This document shows positions 1-7,200 of a stretch of DNA of 16,969 nucleotides, piece by piece. The translations under genes and the position numbers were made by a program. Under the pieces are notes generated by a model. The model was given only the letters and a program-made list of their open reading frames with translations. It was not told the DNA's origin and did no database searches. The first letter of the stretch is position 1. The number at the start of each line of letters is the position of its first letter. The stretch comes from JAVJSU01 sp040219275 (GTDB taxonomy: Bacteria; Chloroflexota; Anaerolineae; Aggregatilineales; Phototrophicaceae). Where the stretch lies: the NCBI GenBank assembly GCA_040219275.1, contig JAVJSU010000069.1:1-16969 (forward strand), given 5' to 3'.

Positions 1-140
1 GGCTGTGCTCCGCACCATTGCACTGAATCTACTCAAACAGAATAAAACCAAGAGCAGTTTGAGGCAAAAACGTTTCCGCGCTGCAATGGACAATTCATTC
101 TTGTTGCAACTGCTCACTCGAATTTGATGCGATTACCCTG
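1..140 (+). mobile_element. 3' end of an ISAs1-like insertion sequence
   Basis: The window opens inside the last part of a transposase reading frame (ends at 127), followed by a short tail whose last 13 bases (128-140, tgcgattaccctg) resemble my memory of ISAs1-family termini. The opposite end of the element lies outside the window, so neither the inverted repeat nor a target duplication can be confirmed. The boundary at 140 is inference. Confidence 0.55.
2..127 (+). CDS. ISAs1-family transposase, C-terminal fragment (partial at window edge)
   Basis: The frame starting at base 2 is open to the window edge and stops with TGA at 125-127, giving 41 residues. It begins AVLRTIALNLLKQNKT and ends with KRFRAAMDNSFLLQLL and three more residues. 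The pattern 'lR.iALNLLk..k....l..KR..A..D..fLl.lL' is the characteristic tail of ISAs1-type DDE transposases (the H-repeat relatives of E. coli). The catalytic part lies upstream of the window, so it is impossible to say whether the gene is intact. It is followed by two AT-rich genes that do not look like part of the element. Confidence 0.72.
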   Translation, partial: AVLRTIALNLLKQNKTKSSLRQKRFRAAMDNSFLLQLLTRI

Positions 141-205
141 CTCTGTACATCTCTGTCCTCTACTAGACATAATTTGCTGTACAATTGTTCTCAAGGAGCA
201 TCGCC

Positions 206-562
206 ATGAGAATTGATAATCCATCTGTTGTAACAATTATTGAGCATATCCATCGTGACTTAGCTGACAACAACTACGAAAACCTAGTCAAAGAAGGTTA
301 TCTTACAGAAGAAGGAGTAATAGGAATAAAAAGTCTAATAAATAGCCAGAAAAATTCTATAACTGTGCCTCCACTACAAAAATTAAGTATTGCAAAAGAT
401 ATTTGGTTTACAAAACCAAGATCAACAAATGAGGCTCGCTATTACTTAATCGAACAATATCTATGGCTTAACAATGAAGAAAGTGATTTCATCATTCAAT
501 TTTTATGTTCAGAGACTATAGATAATAAAATAACAGTTCAAATTGGAGGTTTAGTAACTTGA
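206..562 (+). CDS. Small protein of unknown function, tandem paralog A
   Basis: This 118-residue protein has no signal peptide or membrane segment and is probably cytoplasmic. I do not recognise the family. The ATG at 206 is chosen because AAGGAG (193-198) sits 7 bases before it; a TTG further upstream at 185 in the same frame lacks a ribosome site. The product is clearly homologous along its whole length to the next gene. Shared landmarks are an N-terminal [RK]IDN..VV..IE, a DNNYE.LV block near residue 30, a TVPP block near residue 55 and an invariant WLNNEESD block near residue 93. The coding sequence is visibly AT-richer than the rest of the window and lies beside an IS end, which suggests acquired DNA. 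A small immunity-type protein is one possibility, but nothing in the sequence proves it. Confidence 0.75.
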   Translation: MRIDNPSVVTIIEHIHRDLADNNYENLVKEGYLTEEGVIGIKSLINSQKNSITVPPLQKLSIAKDIWFTKPRSTNEARYYLIEQYLWLNNEESDFIIQFLCSETIDNKITVQIGGLVT

Positions 563-918
563 AAATTGATAATCAGGAAGTTGTTAGTCTAATTGAAAAT
601 TTCTATAGTGGTTTAAGTGATAACAATTATGAGAAATTGGTTGATAGTGGGATAATCCTACCGGATTTCATAGAAGGTATGGAAGAAGAATTAAAAAGTT
701 ACGGAAAGTCAGTGACGGTTCCTCCAACCAGTAGACTTATAACAGCTAGGAATATCTTTTTCAGACAACCGTCATCAGAACTCATAATGCGAGAATATGA
801 AATTGACCAATTTGTGTGGTTAAATAATGAGGAAAGCGACCTAACAGCAAACTTTGATTGTTGGGAAATGAAAAATGGTGATGTGATCGTAAAACTTCAT
901 GATTTTTTGACACGCTAG
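559..918 (+). CDS. Small protein of unknown function, tandem paralog B
   Basis: This 119-residue protein is a paralog of the preceding gene. It starts at TTG 559, which overlaps the TGA stop (560-562) of paralog A. GGAGG at 545-549 lies 9 bases upstream, so translation is probably coupled and the two form one operon. It retains the IDN..VV..IE start, DNNYEKLV, SVTVPP and VWLNNEESD blocks. The middle and extreme C-terminus differ more from paralog A, as expected for an old tandem duplication rather than a recent copy. It has no cysteine pair, no export signal and no recognisable catalytic motif. The many acidic residues (EGMEEEL, NNEESD) would fit a small binding or inhibitor protein, but that is speculation. 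Confidence 0.75.
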   Translation: MKIDNQEVVSLIENFYSGLSDNNYEKLVDSGIILPDFIEGMEEELKSYGKSVTVPPTSRLITARNIFFRQPSSELIMREYEIDQFVWLNNEESDLTANFDCWEMKNGDVIVKLHDFLTR

Positions 919-959
919 TTGGAGCAACCATCGTGAATCCGTTACATGAAATTCCCTAT

Positions 960-1000
960 CTTTGCGCCTTCGTGTCTCTGAGTCTTTGCGTTATGCTTTT
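960..1000. repeat. Dispersed CTTTGCG-type repeat, copy 1
   Basis: This intergenic stretch is made of ctttgcg/tctctg units and ends in ctttgcgttatgctttt (984-1000). The same 17 bases occur at 14613-14629, again behind a ctttgcg and tctctg run. Both copies are between genes and have no coding sense. Confidence 0.6.
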
Positions 1001-1020
1001 CAATTTCTTCTATCACCAAC

Positions 1021-1055
1021 AAAAAAGACGTGAGGCAAAAAATTCACTCACGTCT
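1021..1055 (-). terminator. Rho-independent terminator of the clpP transcript
   Basis: On the minus strand, stem AGACGTGAG/CTCACGTCT (1026-1034 with 1047-1055, 9 perfect pairs) is followed by six T (complement of A 1021-1026). It lies about 20 bases beyond the clpP stop codon. Confidence 0.85.
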
Positions 1056-1077
1056 CTCAATTTCAACCTGAAACCGC

Positions 1078-1728
1078 TTACTTCCTCCCCTTAAAGCCAG
1101 CGTTCTTCTGCTCCATCTCATAAAGCTCCTTCTGACCGGAAAGCACATGGTCAACCAGTCCATATTTCACCGCATCCTCAGCAGAGAAATAACGATCACG
1201 ATCCATATCGCGCTCAATCGTTTCGTAATCCTGCCCGGTGTGCTTCATAAATAGCTGAATCAAATTTTCCTTGATCCGCATGATTTCCTTCGCCTGAATC
1301 ACAATATCAGATGCCTGCCCCTGTGCGCCGGAAAGCGGTTGGTGCATGTGGATGGTCGCGTTCGGCAGAGCATAGCGCATCCCCTTCTCACCGGCAGTCA
1401 ACACCACCGTGCCGAAGCTCATCGCCATGCCCACTGCGGTTGTGCTCACCGGCGCGGAAATTTGTTGCATCGTGTCGTAAATCCCATAACCGGCATAGAC
1501 TGCTCCACCCGGAGAATGCACATACAACTGAATCACCTTGTCCGGGTCTTCCCGCGCCAGAAACAACAACTGCGCCACAATCAAATTTGCACTCTGCGAA
1601 TTGACTTCCGTGCCGAGCATAATCACGCGATTCCGCAACAGCAGAGAATAAATATCAAACGCCCGTTCGCCACGTGCGTCCTGCTCAATCACCATCGGGA
1701 CAACATTACCAATACTAAAATCATTCAT
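1078..1728 (-). CDS. clpP: ATP-dependent Clp protease proteolytic subunit
   Basis: This is the serine peptidase core that forms the tetradecameric ClpP barrel in the cytoplasm and degrades proteins unfolded by a Clp ATPase. The product has 216 residues, a normal ClpP length. The catalytic triad is visible: Ser104 in VGMAMSFG, His129 in IHMHQPL and Asp178 in DRDRYFSAEDA. The handle-helix block QGQASDI..QAKEI (about 136-149) and the hydrophobic-patch region are present. The context around the nucleophile (GMAMSFG rather than the common GQAASMG) is a variant seen in some ClpP paralogs. AAGGAG (1736-1741) stands 7 bases before the ATG. The gene lies 40 bases downstream of a transposase-derived gene on the same strand and is probably co-transcribed with it. 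No ClpX or ClpC gene is in the window. Confidence 0.96.
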   Translation of the reverse strand: MNDFSIGNVVPMVIEQDARGERAFDIYSLLLRNRVIMLGTEVNSQSANLIVAQLLFLAREDPDKVIQLYVHSPGGAVYAGYGIYDTMQQISAPVSTTAVGMAMSFGTVVLTAGEKGMRYALPNATIHMHQPLSGAQGQASDIVIQAKEIMRIKENLIQLFMKHTGQDYETIERDMDRDRYFSAEDAVKYGLVDHVLSGQKELYEMEQKNAGFKGRK

Positions 1729-1768
1729 GCAAAAGCTCCTTAAAGCTAGGATTCAACAAATTTGGATT

Positions 1769-2932
1769 TCAAACCCCCACGACAATCCCGCGATGTTCAC
1801 CGTAAACCATAAACTGACTCTCATGCCTAAAATCGCCACCGCCTATCGAAAACGCATCCACGGCAAGCGAATCGTCCAGCAGATCATCAAGCATCACGGC
1901 TATCGCATCAGTTTCGTGGCTCAATGCCTGCTTCACCCGCAACAGAGTCTGCGCGGATGCCATGCCATACGCGGGATGATTTGCAGTTTCCAGCAAGTCG
2001 CCAGAAAGTCCGTACAGAGTCGCCATCGCTGACGGGAAACGTCTCTGAAGCGAACGCACCACCTCGTTCAGACGGGCAGTCGCGCCCATCGGATCAGATT
2101 GCAGGAACACCGTTGCAATCGCGGCAATCACCTCTTGATGATCGCCTGCCGGCACATCGTCCAGCACCCGCTGTAGCGCATAAGCACGGTGATAATGCCA
2201 ATCTGCATCCAGAATATCCTGCACGGCGGCTTTCACCCCGCGAAAATCATCGCTAATAACCAGACGCACATCCTCCAGCCCGCGCTCCACCAGATTTTGC
2301 AGGAACAAGCGCCAGAAAAAGACATCATGTGCGCTCCGCCCCACTTCAAAGCCGAGCAATTGCGCCTCACCCTGTTCATCCACCCCCAGCGCGACGGCGG
2401 CAACGTATGAAGTCTCACGTTCGTTTAGCATGTTTATCAGCGGGATTGTCTCCAGCCATATATAAGGAAATGTGCTGTGGATAGGCGCTTCGTGGATCAT
2501 CGCCACCAGATCATCCAGCGTTTCTTGCAATTGGGCTATCTCACTCACGGACAATTTCTCCATGTCAATTCGCGCAAGATAGTCGTCAATTTGCCTCCCA
2601 TTCACACCAAAAACCACCGCCTTCCGGATCATCTCTAGCAAACTATGCGTCAACTTTTCGTCGATAAAATCCGGCGCATACGTCCCACTACGGAGTTTCG
2701 GCACGTTCAATCGGATTTTGCCAGCAGGCGTTTTCCATGTGCGTTGCCGATAGCCGTTCCGATAGGCAACCCGCGTATCATTGCGCTCATAGTGCGTCGC
2801 GTCAATCATCCGGCTCACATCAATATCCATCAGCGTTTCCGTCATCACACGGAGCGCCTCCGGCATAAATGTCGCCTCTAAATTCAGCCCTAATTCGCGC
2901 AAAACACGGATAAATTGTGTGGTCGAGTCCAT
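1769..2932 (-). CDS. IS256/Mutator-type transposase-derived protein, probably catalytically dead and domesticated
   Basis: This is an intact 387-residue frame with the architecture of IS256-family transposases. The DNA-binding half contains YRNGYRQRTWKTPAGKIRLNVPKLRSGTY split over about residues 57-86, then a helix-turn-helix-like GVNGRQIDDYLARIDMEKLSVSEI (about 109-132). An RNase-H-like core follows. The normal WLDA carrying the first catalytic Asp reads WLET (Glu161), the second Asp is kept (VISDD, Asp228), the conserved W..C.VH reads W..HRAY, and the region matching NPLERLN has Leu (about 331) where the catalytic Glu should be. No flanking terminal inverted repeats are apparent. The start at 2932 is preferred because AGGAAA (2941-2946) is 8 bases upstream; the ATG at 2941 would overlap that site. 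The family assignment is sure; loss of transposition and a new role are inference. Confidence 0.8.
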   Translation of the reverse strand: MDSTTQFIRVLRELGLNLEATFMPEALRVMTETLMDIDVSRMIDATHYERNDTRVAYRNGYRQRTWKTPAGKIRLNVPKLRSGTYAPDFIDEKLTHSLLEMIRKAVVFGVNGRQIDDYLARIDMEKLSVSEIAQLQETLDDLVAMIHEAPIHSTFPYIWLETIPLINMLNERETSYVAAVALGVDEQGEAQLLGFEVGRSAHDVFFWRLFLQNLVERGLEDVRLVISDDFRGVKAAVQDILDADWHYHRAYALQRVLDDVPAGDHQEVIAAIATVFLQSDPMGATARLNEVVRSLQRRFPSAMATLYGLSGDLLETANHPAYGMASAQTLLRVKQALSHETDAIAVMLDDLLDDSLAVDAFSIGGGDFRHESQFMVYGEHRGIVVGV

Positions 2933-2991
2933 CACAGTCATTTCCTAAAACACTCACTTAGAAGATGTGCTTGATCGCCTGCATAGCCTTA

Positions 2992-3020
2992 ATCTAACCA
3001 TATGCCAGCGAGCGATTCAA
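2992..3020 (-). promoter_or_regulatory. Candidate promoter for the transposase-derived gene and clpP
   Basis: On the minus strand TTGAAT (3015-3020), 17 bases, then TTAGAT (2992-2997), about 60 bases before the gene start. The match to sigma-70-type consensus is fair only. Confidence 0.4.
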
Positions 3021-3124
3021 CTTTTTACACCACTTTTTTGAGATCAGCTTCAAACGTCAGCAATGTTCTATGAAACTTCTAACAGCCAACCACTCCAATC
3101 AACATGCTACACCATAGGAAATAG

Positions 3125-3160
3125 AAAAACGTCAGAATCACTTCCCGCAATCCTGACGCT
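3125..3160 (-). terminator. Probable terminator of folD
   Basis: On the minus strand stem CGTCAG/CTGACG (3130-3135 with 3153-3158) is followed by TTTTT (complement of 3125-3129). It lies about 40 bases past the folD stop. Confidence 0.7.
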
Positions 3161-3196
3161 TTTATCATTTAGCATCTATTATCTATACTCTATCGT

Positions 3197-4078
3197 CTAA
3201 TTTCCCGCAATCTTCCATGCCGCTTTCATCGTATTAGACATCAACATCGTAATCGTCATCGGACCCACACCACCGGGGACTTTCGTGATCGCTCCGGCAA
3301 CCTCTTTCGCCGATTCAAAATCGACATCGCCCACATATTTGTAACCACGTTCAGTATCCGGCGCATCCACCATATTAGAGCCAACATCAATCACCACCGC
3401 GCCCGGTTTTAGCCACTCCCCCCGCACATATTCCGGCAATCCGGCGGCGGCAACCACCACATCCGCATCCTTAAGATAGGCTTGCAAATCCTTCGTGCGA
3501 CTATGGCAAATCGTCACCGTCGCGTTGGCTTCATTAAGCATCAACGCCACCGGCAACCCGACAATATTGCTCCGCCCGATGACAACGGCGTTCTTTCCAT
3601 TAAGATCAACACCCGCCTCTTCAATCAAAATCATGCAACCGGTGGGGGTAGCAGGCGTAAAGTACGGTTCACGCCCTTTCATCGCCAGCAACCCGATATT
3701 CACCGGATGAAAACCATCCACGTCTTTTTCGAGACTCACCGCCCGTAAAATCACTTCTTCGTCAATATGTTTCGGCATCGGCAATTGCACCAGAATACCG
3801 TGCACGTGCGGGTTTTCATTCAACGCATTCACCACAGCGTACACTTCTTCCTGCGTACTACTCGCGGGCATCACATCGCCAAAGGACGCAATCCCCACCC
3901 GTTCACAGGCGCGTTTTTTCATCCGCACATACATCGCGGAGGCTTTATCATCCCCAACTAACACAACTCCCAAACCCGGCGCATAGCCATATTTTTCCGT
4001 AAATTGTGCCGCTTCCTGTTTAATTTGCTCCCGCATCCGATCAGCAACGACCTGTCCATCAAGGATTATTGCGCTCAT
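3197..4078 (-). CDS. folD: Bifunctional methylenetetrahydrofolate dehydrogenase / methenyltetrahydrofolate cyclohydrolase
   Basis: FolD oxidises 5,10-methylene-THF with NADP+ and hydrolyses the methenyl product to 10-formyl-THF, supplying one-carbon units for purines and formyl-Met. The product has 293 residues, a typical length. Key parts are Tyr50 and Lys54 in YVRMKKRACERVGI, VQLPMPKHI (about 97-105), the catalytic Asp121 in KDVDGFHPVNIG, TPATPTG (141-147), the nucleotide-binding loop GRSNIVGLP (168-176) and the C-terminal signature PGGVGPMTI (268-276). The frame is open 35 codons further upstream, but the ATG at 4078 has GGAG (4084-4087) 5 bases before it and matches the usual FolD N-terminus (ILDGQVVAD), so the longer form is rejected. 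A good promoter lies about 40 bases upstream. It is divergent from the giant pilin-fusion gene. Confidence 0.97.
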   Translation of the reverse strand: MSAIILDGQVVADRMREQIKQEAAQFTEKYGYAPGLGVVLVGDDKASAMYVRMKKRACERVGIASFGDVMPASSTQEEVYAVVNALNENPHVHGILVQLPMPKHIDEEVILRAVSLEKDVDGFHPVNIGLLAMKGREPYFTPATPTGCMILIEEAGVDLNGKNAVVIGRSNIVGLPVALMLNEANATVTICHSRTKDLQAYLKDADVVVAAAGLPEYVRGEWLKPGAVVIDVGSNMVDAPDTERGYKYVGDVDFESAKEVAGAITKVPGGVGPMTITMLMSNTMKAAWKIAGN

Positions 4079-4108
4079 TTTCGCTCCAATATACTTACAA
4101 AAGACAAT

Positions 4109-4152
4109 AAAGTGTTGATTTGAAAGCCACATAGAGGATTTGTCAACACTTT
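4109..4152 (-). promoter_or_regulatory. folD promoter overlapped by a perfect 10-base inverted repeat (possible operator)
   Basis: On the minus strand a consensus TTGACA (4141-4146) is followed after 17 bases by TCAAAT (4118-4123). The inverted repeat AAAGTGTTGA (4109-4118) / TCAACACTTT (4143-4152) has arms that touch the -10 and overlap the -35. That is where a repressor site would be expected. The promoter is a fair call; the operator is inference. Confidence 0.55.
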
Positions 4153-4261
4153 TGAACAACTCATACACAAACTTTACCCCCAAAACAACACACTATCATG
4201 TAACATATATTCAGGATGTATAGTTAATAATCTCAGACCTACCATCAGGCAGACTGAACAA

Positions 4262-4276
4262 GGGTTCATGCTCATG
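4262..4276 (+). promoter_or_regulatory. Ribosome binding site deciding the start of the giant pilin-fusion gene
   Basis: AAGGG ends at 4264. It is only 3 bases from the first in-frame ATG (4268) but 9 bases from the second (4274), so the second is the better start. The difference is two residues. Confidence 0.5.
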
Positions 4277-7200
4277 AATGAACAAGAAATAAAATTAAAC
4301 GAAGACTCCCTTAATGGGGAAATAAATTTAGCCCCCGAAAAGCGCACTAACGCGCAGGGTCAATCGCTTATTGAGTACGCACTCATTTTGATGCTACTCG
4401 GTATTGCATTGGGTCTCGCAATTGCGGCGGCGGGTCCGGCTGTTGGCAACACCTTTGAAAATGTGGTGTTCAACCTACTCCAACAAACACCAGAAGATTC
4501 CGATCCCGTCGTTGGCGGTCCGGTAGAATTCTGGCTAACGGTGACATGGCTGGCGCAAAACCCGCAAGGTGAACAACGCCTCCCAACCCGTACTCCGGCG
4601 CAACCAAGTACCACGCCGACGTTCGGACCATCACCGACTCCCTCAGCCACGTTTGCAACCAACACGCCCGTACCGAGTAATACACCGATACCAACGCCGC
4701 TTCCGCCGGATATTACAGTCGTTGCACCGTGGACGGATCCATCCGACCCTTACGCCAACACTGTTGCAAATCCTGAACACTGGCGTGTTGATGACACGAC
4801 ATTTTTGGGTTATGGCAAATGGTGTGGTGATTATTACCAGACCACCAACCTTACCGGCTCATCAACCCGTGTCTGTAACGAGCAACTGGGTATCCCCGGC
4901 AATACGCTGGACTTCAACTGGGGGCAAGGCTCACCGATTGCGAACTGGCCCGCGGCGAACCCCGGTGATCGATTCTCCACACGCTATTATCGTGACATCT
5001 ACATTGGCGAAACCATGACCCTGACGTTCATCGTCGGTGGTGATGACGGCTATCGCCTGTGGATGAACTATGCTGATGGGTGTGCGGCATCGGGTGGTGT
5101 ATCTAACGCACCAAATTCCGGTGATAATGCGACCGGTGATCGTACCTTCGGCGGTAATGCAACCCACTGTCTGCTGATCGACGACTGGAATGGACAAAGC
5201 TATGAAGTCGATACAGTAACCCGTACCTTCGTTGTAGAAGACCCTGAAGATGTTCCCGGCACATTGTTCCCGCCGCGTATTATCCGCCTTCAACTAGACT
5301 ATCAGGAACTCAGCGGCGATGCCCGCATTATGGCAATCGTCACGGGTGGCGGTAGTAATCCTGACGACACCGCAGTGGATAACAATGGTGTTCCGGTTGC
5401 TCAAGGCGCGGTCTGTAACTGGGGACGTGATGAAAGCACCAATTCCAACACGCTGGAATGGCAATGGGAAGAATACGTCAACGGTGACATGGGGCAAAAT
5501 AGCCGCTGTTATCTCGAATTCCGTGGCGCGGTTCATATTCCGAACGGTAGCGCAACCGATCCTCCTGGCGCAACACCCATGACCGCCCCGGAAATGGTTT
5601 TCTGGGATGTGTGGGACTTTGATAGTAACCGAATTTACGGCTGGCTTGAAATCGCCGAATATCAAGAAGTATCTCCCGGCATCGCAGATCGTGCCGCTAT
5701 GAACTGGCAACGTATCAACCTGCGTCAGGGCAGTAATCAAAATTATAACTGGACGCGCAATGTCGTTGATTTAACCAACGTTAACGGGATTAACTTCCTC
5801 GGAAAACGCGTCGCCTTCCGCTTCGCGATGGAAGTCCGTAACACGGGCAGTACACGCAACTGGTGGATTGACGATGTATCGTTTAGAGATCGTACAATAA
5901 GGGGTCTCAACGGTGTCGCACCATTTACCATCGACAATAATACGGATGACACGTTAAACCGATCTTACTGGAACCTCAATGTCGATACCCAGGTGGGTGA
6001 CTTCATCACCACACCACAATGGCGCTTAACCGGCAATTCGAATGCGCGTGCCGATGGTGGTTGCTGTAGCTGGGAAGACACGCCCGCCAGCGAGATTTAC
6101 CGTGAACATACCCAGGGTCCCAATACCTGGAATCTATACGATGCCCGCGTTCATTTTGTCGAATTTAACGGCTTCATTGATGTGTCCGGCAATACACCTG
6201 ACTATCAGGGTGATACCGGTGCACCGATGCTCTCGTTCTATAATGCGTATGTGCTCGGACGTTACACGGGTCTAGAAATCCAATACACCACGGATGCTTA
6301 CGGCATCGGTCCGGCGAATTGGCGAGTCGTACCCGGCATTGACCCGAATGACCCCTACGGACGTATTCGGAACTGGGGCGAAAACAGCGATGTCAACCGC
6401 ACATCAATGAACTTTGAAGAAGTATCTCTCGCGGAGATCCCTGCAACCCGCTTCCGCTTACGTTTTGCCATGATGGTACGTGGCGATGCTGGTTTGCGTG
6501 ATGGCTGGTGGATTGATACGATCCGTCTCGAACGCGAGGGTCTACCTACCTATCTGGATTATCCGTTCTTCGACAGCGCAGAAGTGGGTATGGATAACTG
6601 GTTGGCAGGTGGCAACTGGTGGCGTACAAACGAGATTGCGCGTGAAGGCGGTCACTCCTTTACAGATAGTCCGGGGGTTGGTGTTCAGTATGATGTGAAC
6701 TCAAATTCCACCCTGCGCTTCTCCGATCCGATTGATATGTTTAACGACACACCGCGCAACCTCGCCCTATTGGATCGCAACCCTGCTGGAGGCAACACAC
6801 AGGTCACGCCAGCCAACGATCCAGTAATGACATTCTGGCATCGCCGTAGATTACAACGCTATGACAACTTCCATGTTGAATGGCGACGCTATAACGAAAC
6901 AGATAGCGAATGGAGACCGCTGTGGTCATATAACTTTGCGATGAATACCACATCCAATGACAGCAACTGGCGCTCACAATATCAAGACGCATGGGAACGT
7001 GTAGAAATTGACCTATCTCCCATGATGGATATTCTCGCCGCGGGAAACACTGCGGCAACCGACGACGACGATATCATGATCCGTTTCCGCCTCTATAGTG
7101 ACGGCAGTTACACCGATGAAGGTGTCTGGATTGACTCGGTTGAAATTCGTGACCGTGTAGAAACCACCTATAAACTGTGGCCCATCAGCCAAACCCGTAG

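Noticed and set aside
185..205. Upstream TTG start for paralog A
   Set aside because: The ribosome site AAGGAG lies after this codon and matches ATG 206, and the homologous paralog B begins at the equivalent KIDN.
1311..2410. Several plus-strand frames opposite clpP and the transposase-derived gene
   Set aside because: They are shadows of well-supported minus-strand genes and have no recognisable motifs or ribosome sites.
4079..4183. N-terminal extension of FolD by 35 codons
   Set aside because: It covers the promoter region, lacks a ribosome site, and FolD proteins begin at ILDGQVVAD as the shorter form does.
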